Positions 1-5,539 of a stretch of DNA of 5,539 bases are shown here, one piece after another. Under the pieces are notes generated by a model. That model had not been told where the DNA came from and made no database searches. It saw nothing but the letters and a program-made list of their open reading frames with translations. The stretch lies in the NCBI GenBank assembly GCA_945863785.1, contig CAMBAQ010000129.1, forward strand, positions 1 through 5,539. Direction: 5' to 3'. Position 1 is the stretch's first letter. Every line of letters begins with the position of its first letter. The translations under genes were made by a program, and so were the position numbers. This DNA is from Chthoniobacter flavus (GTDB lineage: Bacteria > Verrucomicrobiota > Verrucomicrobiia > Chthoniobacterales > Terrimicrobiaceae).

Positions 1-1
1 G

Positions 2-667
2 GAATCGGTGTCTTCCTTGCTGTCGATTTTCTCACCGGCAACACAAGGCGCCCTTGATCTGTCCGTGATCTCAAAGGAACCTGTTCGGGTTGGGAGACCA
101 CCCCTTGCTGGAGAAATATCTTGGGATGTGAACCTTCGTGGCACATTGAAATCCCCAGTTCCCACAGGCCGTCTCACTCTTACAAATCTCCAGGCCCGAG
201 TGCCTGCAGGGCGTTTGCTTTTGGAGAACGGAACGATGGATTTTTTATCCGATGAACCATGGAACCCACTCCTGATAGCGAAAGCCTCGGGTTGGGTGGG
301 GGCGCATTTTGTTGAGGCTTTTGCCTTCGGGCGATTCAGTGAGGGCCGATGGATGCTGCGTTCACCTGCCAGAAACCTAACTGCCCAAGATTTAACACTT
401 CTACTCGAATCGGGTGCCGAACCTTTAGAAATCGCGGCGGAGTCCAACCTCAGCGTTGCGACACATTTCATGCCCTACGTGCCCCTGTCCACCCTCAATA
501 AGTTCCCGGATGTGTCGGGAGATGCAGTTTTCTTTACTTCCCGCCAGCATCCCGAATCGTCATGGGGGAGCGATCGTCCATTTAGTGAGAGCTTAGACTT
601 CGCCCCAGAATCCACTGTCCTTCCACTCAATGCATTTGACATGGGATTTGCGTGGAAGTTCCGTTAA
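2..667 (+). CDS. TamB-domain (DUF490-like) envelope protein, C-terminal part, 5' end outside window
   Basis: The reading frame is open from the first bases of the window to TAA at 665-667, giving 221 visible residues; the start lies upstream. About residues 35-140 resemble the C-terminal domain of TamB/DUF490 proteins: a sugar-free beta-rich pattern with 'PTGRLTLTNLQARVPAGRL', then a 'G-MDF-SDEPWNP-L' segment, an 'AFAFGRFSEGRWMLRSP' segment and 'LTAQDLTLLLESG', which matches the usual run ending in LLLTTG. The last residues alternate hydrophobic and aromatic (DMGFAWKFR), as in a terminal beta strand. Family members are large periplasm-spanning proteins anchored in the inner membrane that act in outer-membrane protein assembly or phospholipid transport. 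The anchor and most of the protein are not visible, so the exact subfamily cannot be given. A GTG at position 8 could be read as a start, but the frame continues upstream and a TamB C-terminal domain alone would be unusual. The ArsC/Spx-like gene follows after 16 bases, probably in the same operon. Confidence 0.72.
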   Translation, partial: ESVSSLLSIFSPATQGALDLSVISKEPVRVGRPPLAGEISWDVNLRGTLKSPVPTGRLTLTNLQARVPAGRLLLENGTMDFLSDEPWNPLLIAKASGWVGAHFVEAFAFGRFSEGRWMLRSPARNLTAQDLTLLLESGAEPLEIAAESNLSVATHFMPYVPLSTLNKFPDVSGDAVFFTSRQHPESSWGSDRPFSESLDFAPESTVLPLNAFDMGFAWKFR

Positions 668-683
668 AAAAAGCCGCAAGAAA

Positions 684-1046
684 ATGCTAAAAGTCTACAC
701 CTACAAACCCTGCTCGACTTGCCGAAATGCCACAAACTGGTTGCGCGCAAATGACGTCAATTTTGAAGAACTCCCGATCCGTGAGACTCCGCCAAACATG
801 GATGAACTCAAAACCATGTTGAGTGCGTGCGAGGGACAAATGCGATCTATCCTGAATACCTCCGGCCAGGATTACCGAGCGCTCGGTCTGAAGGATAAAC
901 TCGACGCTATGGACGTGAATGCCGTTTTCCACCTGCTCACACAAAACGGAAACCTCATCAAGCGCCCGTTCGCCATCGATGCAGATCGGGGGATTTGTTT
1001 AGTAGGTTTTCGGGAAGAAAAGTGGAAGCAGGCTTTTGGTCTATAA
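684..1046 (+). CDS. ArsC/Spx/MgsR-family thioredoxin-fold protein
   Basis: This is a complete 120-residue protein, the usual length for the ArsC/Spx/YffB family. The N-terminal strand is followed by a CxxC motif (Cys10-Ser-Thr-Cys13, in YKPCSTCRNA) where ArsC has its catalytic cysteine and Spx its redox switch. Further family landmarks are IRETPP (32-37), NTSG (58-61) and LIKRP (91-95, Arg94), then a GFR segment near 108-110. Two more cysteines lie at 49 and 104. Members either reduce arsenate with glutathione or thioredoxin or, as Spx/MgsR, bind RNA polymerase under thiol stress; many are simply of unknown function. Sequence alone does not decide between these. No arsenic-resistance genes (arsR, arsB, acr3) are nearby, which argues against a dedicated arsenate-detoxification operon. 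I chose ATG at 684 because it gives the canonical MLKVYTYK start; the frame is open upstream to 630, but that part overlaps the TamB-like gene and is not family-like. No clear ribosome binding site precedes it. Confidence 0.85.
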   Translation: MLKVYTYKPCSTCRNATNWLRANDVNFEELPIRETPPNMDELKTMLSACEGQMRSILNTSGQDYRALGLKDKLDAMDVNAVFHLLTQNGNLIKRPFAIDADRGICLVGFREEKWKQAFGL

Positions 1047-1068
1047 AGCCCAACTTGCATTGAATTAA

Positions 1069-2190
1069 TCAGCGAATGAGGCCCCAGCGCTTGCTGAAGG
1101 GCCAGTAGACGATAAGTCCGCGTCCGGCCACATTGCGCTCAGGAACGATTCCCCAATCCCGACTGTCGCGGGAATGATAGCTGTTATCACCAAGCGCGAA
1201 GTAGCTATTCACTGGGACTGTAAAGGTGTCCTCAGGTGCACCCAAAAAACGGAACGCCGGACCGCCCTTTCCAGCATTCGAGTACCCTTGATAGCCATTT
1301 TTCATGCTCATCACTCTTTGAAGCACGAAGTTCGTTGGGACTTGCCCATTGAGATAGAGGAGGGGAGGCGCGATGCGAAGCGTGTCGCCCGGCATACCAA
1401 CCAATCGTTTGATGTAATGTTGGGAACCCATCGCCGGATCCAAGCCCGACTCGATCTCGCGGATGCCAGTGGTTTTAAAAACAAACACGTCGCCACTCGC
1501 GGGCTTCACAAAATTGTAGCTCACTTTATCCACAAAAACTTGGTCGCCAGTATCCATATGCCCACGAGCGATCACTTCGCCGGCGGCATATTGGCGTCCG
1601 GGGACCACACGAAAATAACGCATCAGCGGGTCACGCGGCACGAAGAGCGTGTAGGTATGACGGCGACAGACGATTTTTGTAAAAGTGAAAAAGTTCGCAT
1701 AGGTTTTTTCACTCAAGGAAACAACCACGTCCTCTTCCTTAGCTCGTAGGTCGAATGAGTGGCGACCCTGGACAAAAAAATCAAATACACGGGTGAGGGG
1801 ATTAGGTGGTGGAGTCTCTGTCGGGACACCGACAATGCCATAGAGGGTAGGCTGCATAGACCCAGTTGGTATGCGAAAAGGCTGGATCAGAAAGGACTTC
1901 ACTCCGGCGGCAATAATCACGGCCACGAGGAAAACCTCGATATTCTCTCGGATATAAGCGTGTTTGGGTGGCGGCACGCATTTTCCGACTAGATCGTCGA
2001 GACGAATGGTAGCCACGGACACCGCTTCCCGACTCCGGGCTCGTATAGCACTCTGAAGATCCAGAATGCCAGACTCGATTTGACGCACCTGCGCATGCTC
2101 AAGAATGTCCCTTTTATAGGACAGCAACTTCTTCGCGCCATGGATGTAGTTCCTAGCATCCTTGATGTAGCGGGGCGTAAGTAAAAACAT
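1069..2190 (-). CDS. lepB: Signal peptidase I (leader peptidase)
   Basis: This 373-residue serine protease of family S26 removes signal peptides from exported proteins at the outer face of the inner membrane. Residues 1-80 are a charged, probably helical N-terminal region, followed by one membrane segment (about 84-101). The family boxes are all present: box B with catalytic Ser111 (IPTGSMQPTL, 107-116), box C (SGDVFVFK, 232-239), box D with general-base Lys261 (HYIKRLVGMPGD, 258-269) and box E (GDNSYHSRDSRDWG, 334-347). Ser and Lys are 150 residues apart, against 55 in E. coli LepB (Ser90, Lys145), because of an insertion at about 120-225. The start at 2190 leaves 16 bases after the lepA stop. 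A longer reading from TTG at 2232 would overlap lepA by 26 bases and adds a proline-rich stretch unlike a normal N-terminus. The gene is very probably cotranscribed with lepA, as in E. coli, and converges on the ArsC/Spx gene with 22 bases between stops. Confidence 0.95.
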   Translation of the reverse strand: MFLLTPRYIKDARNYIHGAKKLLSYKRDILEHAQVRQIESGILDLQSAIRARSREAVSVATIRLDDLVGKCVPPPKHAYIRENIEVFLVAVIIAAGVKSFLIQPFRIPTGSMQPTLYGIVGVPTETPPPNPLTRVFDFFVQGRHSFDLRAKEEDVVVSLSEKTYANFFTFTKIVCRRHTYTLFVPRDPLMRYFRVVPGRQYAAGEVIARGHMDTGDQVFVDKVSYNFVKPASGDVFVFKTTGIREIESGLDPAMGSQHYIKRLVGMPGDTLRIAPPLLYLNGQVPTNFVLQRVMSMKNGYQGYSNAGKGGPAFRFLGAPEDTFTVPVNSYFALGDNSYHSRDSRDWGIVPERNVAGRGLIVYWPFSKRWGLIR

Positions 2191-2206
2191 AGGTTGGCGA
2201 GGGGGA

Positions 2207-4012
2207 TTAACTTGTCCGCAAGACCTGCACAAAGGCTTCTTGTGGGATATTGACCGTTCCCACGGCCTTCATTCGTTTCTTACCTTCCTTTTGCTTATCG
2301 AGAAGCTTGCGTTTACGTGAAATGTCTCCACCATAGCACTTGGCCGTCACGTTTTTCCGCAATGCGCTCACATTTTCGCGAGCCACGATCTTCCCACCGA
2401 CAGCGGCTTGAATGGATACTTGGTAGAGCTGGGTCGGAATCACTTCCTTAAGCTTGGCGGCAAGGGCGCGGCCACGGGCTTCGGCTTTTTCACGGTGAAC
2501 GATGGAAGAAAAGGCGTCTACCGGCTCGCCATTCACGAGCATTTCGAGCTTCACCATCTTGTTCGCACGGTATCCGGCCTGTTCGTAGTTCATCGAGCCA
2601 TACCCACGGGTGATGGATTTCATCTTATCCACAAAATCAACGAGGATTTCGTTCAGCGGAAGTTCAGTGGTCAACATGACACGCTTCGTGTCAATGGACT
2701 CCGTGTGGCTGACCTCGCCGCGTTTTTCCATAATGAGCTGCATGATGGGCGAGATGTATTCATTCGGAATCATCACGAAACAACGCACCATTGGCTCGCG
2801 GATCTCCTCGATCACACTCGGATCGGGCAGTTGATCCGGATTATCGACACGGAGAAGCTCGCCATTTGTACGGAGAACTTCATAGATAACCGATGGGTAG
2901 GTGGCGATGATGTCCATGTCAAATTCGCGGCGCAAACGCTCCAGAATGATTTCCATGTGGAGAAGGCCGAGGAATCCACAACGGAAACCAAAACCGAGGG
3001 CCACGCTGGACTCTGGCATGAATTGGAATGCGGCATCGTTGAGCTGAAGCTTCGCCATGGCGGCCTTGAGATGCTCAAAATCGGCCGTGTTGATCGGATA
3101 AATCCCACTGAAAACCATGGGCTGGACTACTTGAAATCCAGGGAGGGGTTCCGTTGCTGGCTGACGAGTGCCTGTGAGCGTGTCGCCGACCTTTACCTCC
3201 GCACTAGTTTTGATATTCGCGATGACGTAACCTATATCGCCGGCGATGAGCTTTTCGCGGGCGAAGAACTTGGGGTTTTGGGGCTTGAAAACGCCGACTT
3301 CCTTAACCTCGTAGGCCTCGTTGGTGGACATGAGTTTGACAGGGTCGCCGGCCTTGATCGAACCCTCCATCACGCGAGTGTAAATCACAACGCCGCGGTA
3401 ACCGTCAAAGTGCGAATCAAAAGTGAGGGCGCGCAAACGGGCGTCGGGTTGACCGGTAGGAGCGGGAATACGCTCGATAATGGTCTCGAGGATTTCATGG
3501 ATACCAATGCCGGCTTTTGCGCTAGCCATGATGGCTTCCTCTGCAGGAATGGCGAGGATGTCCTCGAGTTGCCTCTTGGCCATTTCAATATCCGCATTGG
3601 GCAGATCGATCTTGTTAATAACGGGAATGATCTTGAGGCCTTGCTTCTCTGCGAGGTGGACGTTGGCCACAGTCTGTGCTTCGACGCCCTGTGCGGCATC
3701 AATGATAAGCAGTGCGCCTTCACACGCGGCAAGAGAGCGTGACACTTCGTAGGTGAAGTCCACGTGACCCGGAGTGTCGGAGAGGTTCAACTTGTAAGTC
3801 TTGCCATCCTTCGCCGTGTAATCCATCGCGATCGGGTGAGACTTAATAGTGATGCCGCGTTCACGCTCAAGATCCATGGCGTCGAGCATCTGTTCCTGCG
3901 ACTCCCGTTTCTGAATGGTGCCAGTAGCCTCAAGCAAACGATCGGAGAGCGTCGTTTTGCCGTGATCAATATGGGCGATGATACAAAAGTTGCGGGTGTT
4001 TTCGATAGACAT
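2207..4012 (-). CDS. lepA: Elongation factor 4 (LepA), ribosome back-translocase GTPase
   Basis: This complete 601-residue protein has the usual length and full domain set of EF4. The G domain carries G1 AHIDHGKT (13-20), G2 DLERERGITIK (47-57), G3 DTPGH (79-83, His83 being the catalytic histidine), G4 NKID (133-136) and G5 SAK (164-166). Domain II follows from about 190 to 285, then the domain III and V region with the conserved FGFRCGFLGLLHMEI stretch (341-355). The EF4-specific C-terminal domain ends in the lysine/arginine-rich GGDISRKRKLLDKQKEGKKR (561-580), which reaches towards the peptidyl transferase centre. LepA binds the ribosome and affects translocation, initiation or ribosome biogenesis, especially under stress. 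No expected residue is missing. ATG at 4012 gives the standard MSIENTRNFCIIAHIDHGKT beginning. It heads the lepA-lepB operon and diverges from a small membrane-protein gene; a sigma70-like promoter lies just upstream and no Shine-Dalgarno motif is seen. Confidence 0.98.
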   Translation of the reverse strand: MSIENTRNFCIIAHIDHGKTTLSDRLLEATGTIQKRESQEQMLDAMDLERERGITIKSHPIAMDYTAKDGKTYKLNLSDTPGHVDFTYEVSRSLAACEGALLIIDAAQGVEAQTVANVHLAEKQGLKIIPVINKIDLPNADIEMAKRQLEDILAIPAEEAIMASAKAGIGIHEILETIIERIPAPTGQPDARLRALTFDSHFDGYRGVVIYTRVMEGSIKAGDPVKLMSTNEAYEVKEVGVFKPQNPKFFAREKLIAGDIGYVIANIKTSAEVKVGDTLTGTRQPATEPLPGFQVVQPMVFSGIYPINTADFEHLKAAMAKLQLNDAAFQFMPESSVALGFGFRCGFLGLLHMEIILERLRREFDMDIIATYPSVIYEVLRTNGELLRVDNPDQLPDPSVIEEIREPMVRCFVMIPNEYISPIMQLIMEKRGEVSHTESIDTKRVMLTTELPLNEILVDFVDKMKSITRGYGSMNYEQAGYRANKMVKLEMLVNGEPVDAFSSIVHREKAEARGRALAAKLKEVIPTQLYQVSIQAAVGGKIVARENVSALRKNVTAKCYGGDISRKRKLLDKQKEGKKRMKAVGTVNIPQEAFVQVLRTS

Positions 4013-4023
4013 GAAAGGTCGGG

Positions 4024-4052
4024 AATATCGGGCACATCTGGGTCGCGGTCAA
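4024..4052 (-). promoter_or_regulatory. Putative sigma70-type promoter of lepA-lepB
   Basis: Reading the minus strand, TTGACC (4052-4047, five of six matches to the -35 consensus) is followed after exactly 17 bases by GATATT (4029-4024, four of six matches to the -10 consensus). It lies in the 100-base gap between divergent genes and points at lepA. Transcription would be expected to begin near 4017, only about five bases before the lepA ATG, so the message would be nearly leaderless. It was found by eye and could be a chance match. Confidence 0.5.
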
Positions 4053-4112
4053 TGCTGTGTTCCGTATTTGCGTTGGAATAAAGCCGAGGCTCTGGCTAGA
4101 TTTGACTCCACA

Positions 4113-4658
4113 ATGAACAAATCCGAAAATCCCGACCCATCGGAACCCCAACCCAGATTCCGTCTCAATGTCCATGTTTTTCAAATTTTCGGCCTCGTTA
4201 TAATCGCGTTAGCCTTGCCATTTACCATTTTGATTCTTGGGCTTTTGGACATCCGAAAAAACACCAAACCGAGCGGCACGACCATATCAGAGGTAAACAC
4301 TCAAGTGACAACCGAGGCACCGGGCCTCCGCGCAACATTAGATTCCATTGCCGAATCCAAATTACCCATGCCTGCCTTAGATGACGGAATCCGGCGGTTT
4401 AGTTTTATCCTTAGGAAATCGAATAACTCGGATTCCGAGGCCTCACTTAGATCCGCTCTAAATAGAGTGGGGGCGATATGCGTAGACACCTCAAAAGATC
4501 ATGTCGAAAAGTTTCTAGCGCGAGTTTCCTTAGAAAAGGCTCAGGAATTCGAATTGACGCTCATTAGTCTCGATCCAACCGTGAAACCCTTGGGTGGCAT
4601 CGATAGCAAAAGCGCCGATTCTTCGTTGAACTATGAGATCACGGTTCTGCGAGAATAG
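4113..4658 (+). CDS. Hypothetical single-pass membrane protein
   Basis: I do not recognise this 181-residue protein. It has a short polar, proline-rich N-terminus (MNKSENPDPSEPQPRFR), one strongly hydrophobic segment (about 22-46, rich in I, L, A, V and F) and then a soluble tail of about 135 residues. The tail has a Ser/Thr-rich linker (51-70), a charged helical-looking part (about 106-145) and a beta-like ending (ISLDPTVKPL, then SLNYEITVLRE). There is no lipobox or cleavable signal peptide, so the hydrophobic segment is best read as an anchor. Positive charges flank both sides (Arg15, Arg17; Arg48, Lys49), so topology is uncertain. The start at 4113 puts the hydrophobic segment near the N-terminus and clears lepA; an in-frame ATG at 4011 would overlap the lepA start codon and add 34 residues of no membrane character. 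No ribosome binding site is evident. It diverges from lepA and could share its regulatory gap. Coding character is moderate, and no function is assigned. Confidence 0.65.
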   Translation: MNKSENPDPSEPQPRFRLNVHVFQIFGLVIIALALPFTILILGLLDIRKNTKPSGTTISEVNTQVTTEAPGLRATLDSIAESKLPMPALDDGIRRFSFILRKSNNSDSEASLRSALNRVGAICVDTSKDHVEKFLARVSLEKAQEFELTLISLDPTVKPLGGIDSKSADSSLNYEITVLRE

Positions 4659-5106
4659 GAAATCCGTGTAGCGGTTTCACTGGTTTGTCGCATGTCGGTA
4701 ACAGACGCGCTTCACCACTCAAGTACTAAAACGGCAGGGCTTCGGCTAACTTCTAAATCACAATCAACAGGTCACCTTAGTTTTTCATATCCTTTCAGTA
4801 TGTATTACTTGTATTATGAGAAGTTATTGATATGTCCATTTGATAGAGGTGTTAGTTGGCATGTGAATAAGTTACGAGCAACTCGGCGAATGCCTAGACT
4901 CTCTCAATAACCGCCACGCTCGAACGGACTTTGTTCACAATCGCGATGATAAAGGGCCACACTAATCTTCAAAAAGCCGCGGCCTCAGAGAACGATGGTT
5001 CCCGCCTAAATCGAATGAAGAACACGCGTGAACTAGAAAAAAGTCACAGCGTATCTATAAAACAACCGCCGAATCGGCACTTACCTTTACTGCTTGGCAG
5101 AAGAAT
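4659..5106. other. Gene-poor stretch between convergent genes
   Basis: These 448 bases lie between the stop of the membrane-protein gene and the stop of obg on the other strand, so they are downstream of both. The only sizeable open frame (4692-4910, 72 codons) has low-complexity, unconvincing sequence with no family features. The middle (about 4780-4860) is clearly richer in A and T than the flanking genes. I see no tRNA-like cloverleaf, no long direct or inverted repeat and no insertion-sequence ends. A probable terminator for obg is placed near its right end. A small RNA or a decayed gene cannot be excluded by eye. Confidence 0.6.
5059..5078 (-). terminator. Possible Rho-independent terminator downstream of obg
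   Basis: On the minus strand a short perfect inverted repeat, GCCGA-T-TCGGC (5078-5068), which would fold as a GC-rich 4-bp stem with a three-base loop, is followed by GGTTGTTTT, a U-rich tract in the RNA. It lies about 30 bases after the obg stop codon. The stem is short, extended only by a G-U pair before a mismatch, so the call is tentative. Confidence 0.4.
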
Positions 5107-5539
5107 TTAAACTTCAACAGAGATCTCTTCTGCAGAATCTACAGAAAGAGGCTTCAAAACATTCTGCGCGATGTATTCAATGATCTGATTCACTCCTACC
5201 GTCATCTCTGCAGAAATCGGCACAACAGTGACTTTGGGAAACCGTTCCTTGAAAATCTTAAGATTCTCCTCCGATTCGGGCAGATCCATCTTATTTGATA
5301 TGATGCAGAAAGGCTTAGCTGCTAAGGTAGGATCGTACAGACGAAGCTCCTTCCGTAGAGACTGATAGTCATCAATGGGGCTGCGCCCCTCGCTGCCAGC
5401 CATATCTAGAACAAAGAAAAGTGATTTACAGCGAACGATATGCCTCAAAAACTCATGCCCTAGCCCTCTATTATCATGGGCGCCATCGATCAAGCCAGGG
5501 ATATCAGCTACGGTAGCACGATGATATTCAGGAAGATCT
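5107..5539 (-). CDS. obg: Obg/CgtA GTPase, C-terminal part, 5' end outside window
   Basis: The minus-strand frame is open from the window edge to TAA at 5109-5107, giving 143 visible residues. The fragment begins with DLPEYHRATVADIPGLIDGA: this contains the G3 motif DIPG (fragment residues 12-15) and the Obg-type switch II region ending GLGHEFLRH (25-33). G4 is NKMD (82-85) and G5 is SAE (109-111). Obg proteins are ribosome-associated GTPases needed for large-subunit assembly and linked to the stringent response. The glycine-rich Obg domain, G1 and G2 lie outside the window. After G5 only about 30 residues remain, so there is no separate C-terminal OCT domain. The typical 'EGA-EGAG' of switch II reads DGAHDNRG here, a mild variation. 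The TTG at 5493 is not the start because the conserved DIPG motif lies before it. The gene converges on the membrane-protein gene across 448 bases and probably ends at the terminator near 5059-5078. Confidence 0.93.
   Translation of the reverse strand, partial: DLPEYHRATVADIPGLIDGAHDNRGLGHEFLRHIVRCKSLFFVLDMAGSEGRSPIDDYQSLRKELRLYDPTLAAKPFCIISNKMDLPESEENLKIFKERFPKVTVVPISAEMTVGVNQIIEYIAQNVLKPLSVDSAEEISVEV

Noticed and set aside
1174..1749. 191-codon + strand open frame opposite lepB
   Set aside because: It is antisense to the catalytic region of lepB and has no family-like sequence, so it is a shadow frame.
2191..2232. Longer lepB start at TTG 2232
   Set aside because: It would overlap lepA by 26 bases, uses a rare start codon and adds 14 residues with no family similarity; ATG at 2190 fits better.
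2408..3742. Long + strand open frame (444 codons) fully opposite lepA
   Set aside because: It lies entirely antisense to a highly conserved gene. The His-, Asp- and Glu-rich composition is what the reverse strand of such a gene gives, and no domain is recognisable. It reads as a shadow of lepA codon usage.
4068..4102. Possible + strand promoter (TTGCGT ... TAGATT) for the membrane-protein gene
   Set aside because: The spacer is 23 bases, too long for a sigma70 promoter, and both boxes are only partial matches.
4659..4678. Imperfect inverted repeat (GAAATCCG ... CGGTTTC) right after the membrane-protein stop, considered as a terminator
   Set aside because: The stem needs a bulged T, is A-T rich on one side, and is not followed by a U tract (ACTGGTTTGTCG), so a Rho-independent terminator is not supported.
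4692..4910. 72-codon open frame in the stretch between the membrane-protein gene and obg
   Set aside because: It has no recognisable motif, a Ser/Tyr/Arg-rich random-looking composition and no ribosome binding site. Its length is expected by chance in a 448-base gap.
5021..5030. Palindrome CACGCGTG, considered as an operator
   Set aside because: It is a single short palindrome inside a gap downstream of both neighbouring genes, with no second copy and no promoter near it.

Overview
The window looks like ordinary chromosomal DNA from a Gram-negative bacterium, most likely of the Verrucomicrobiota (PVC group). The pointers are a TamB-type envelope protein fragment, which implies an outer membrane; a signal peptidase I with a long N-terminal region and a large insertion between its catalytic Ser and Lys, a shape I associate with Verrucomicrobiota; and an Spx/ArsC-like protein of the type seen there. 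The taxonomic call is an inference from protein character and was not checked by a search.

Layout. On the + strand, positions 2-667 hold the 3' end of a TamB-domain gene, followed after 16 bases by a complete ArsC/Spx-family gene (684-1046); the two probably share a transcript. Running towards them on the - strand is the lepA-lepB pair: lepA (elongation factor 4, 2207-4012) followed after 16 bases by lepB (signal peptidase I, 1069-2190), an arrangement also known from Escherichia coli. Divergent from lepA, across a 100-base gap, is a small + strand gene for an unrecognised single-pass membrane protein (4113-4658). A 448-base stretch without a credible gene (4659-5106) follows. It separates that gene from the 3' end of a - strand obg/cgtA GTPase gene (5107-5539), which is cut by the window edge.

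The recognised genes serve translation and ribosome function (lepA, obg) and envelope biogenesis (lepB, tamB-like). LepB cleaves signal peptides from exported proteins and TamB-type proteins act in outer-membrane assembly or lipid transport, so most of the window is core cell physiology.

I found no mobile element, CRISPR array, tRNA, rRNA or defence system, and no convincing sign of a new multi-gene system. The points worth a second look are modest: the unusual LepB architecture, a lepA promoter that would give an almost leaderless mRNA, the absence of Shine-Dalgarno motifs at all four visible starts, the unknown membrane protein, and the empty stretch before obg.
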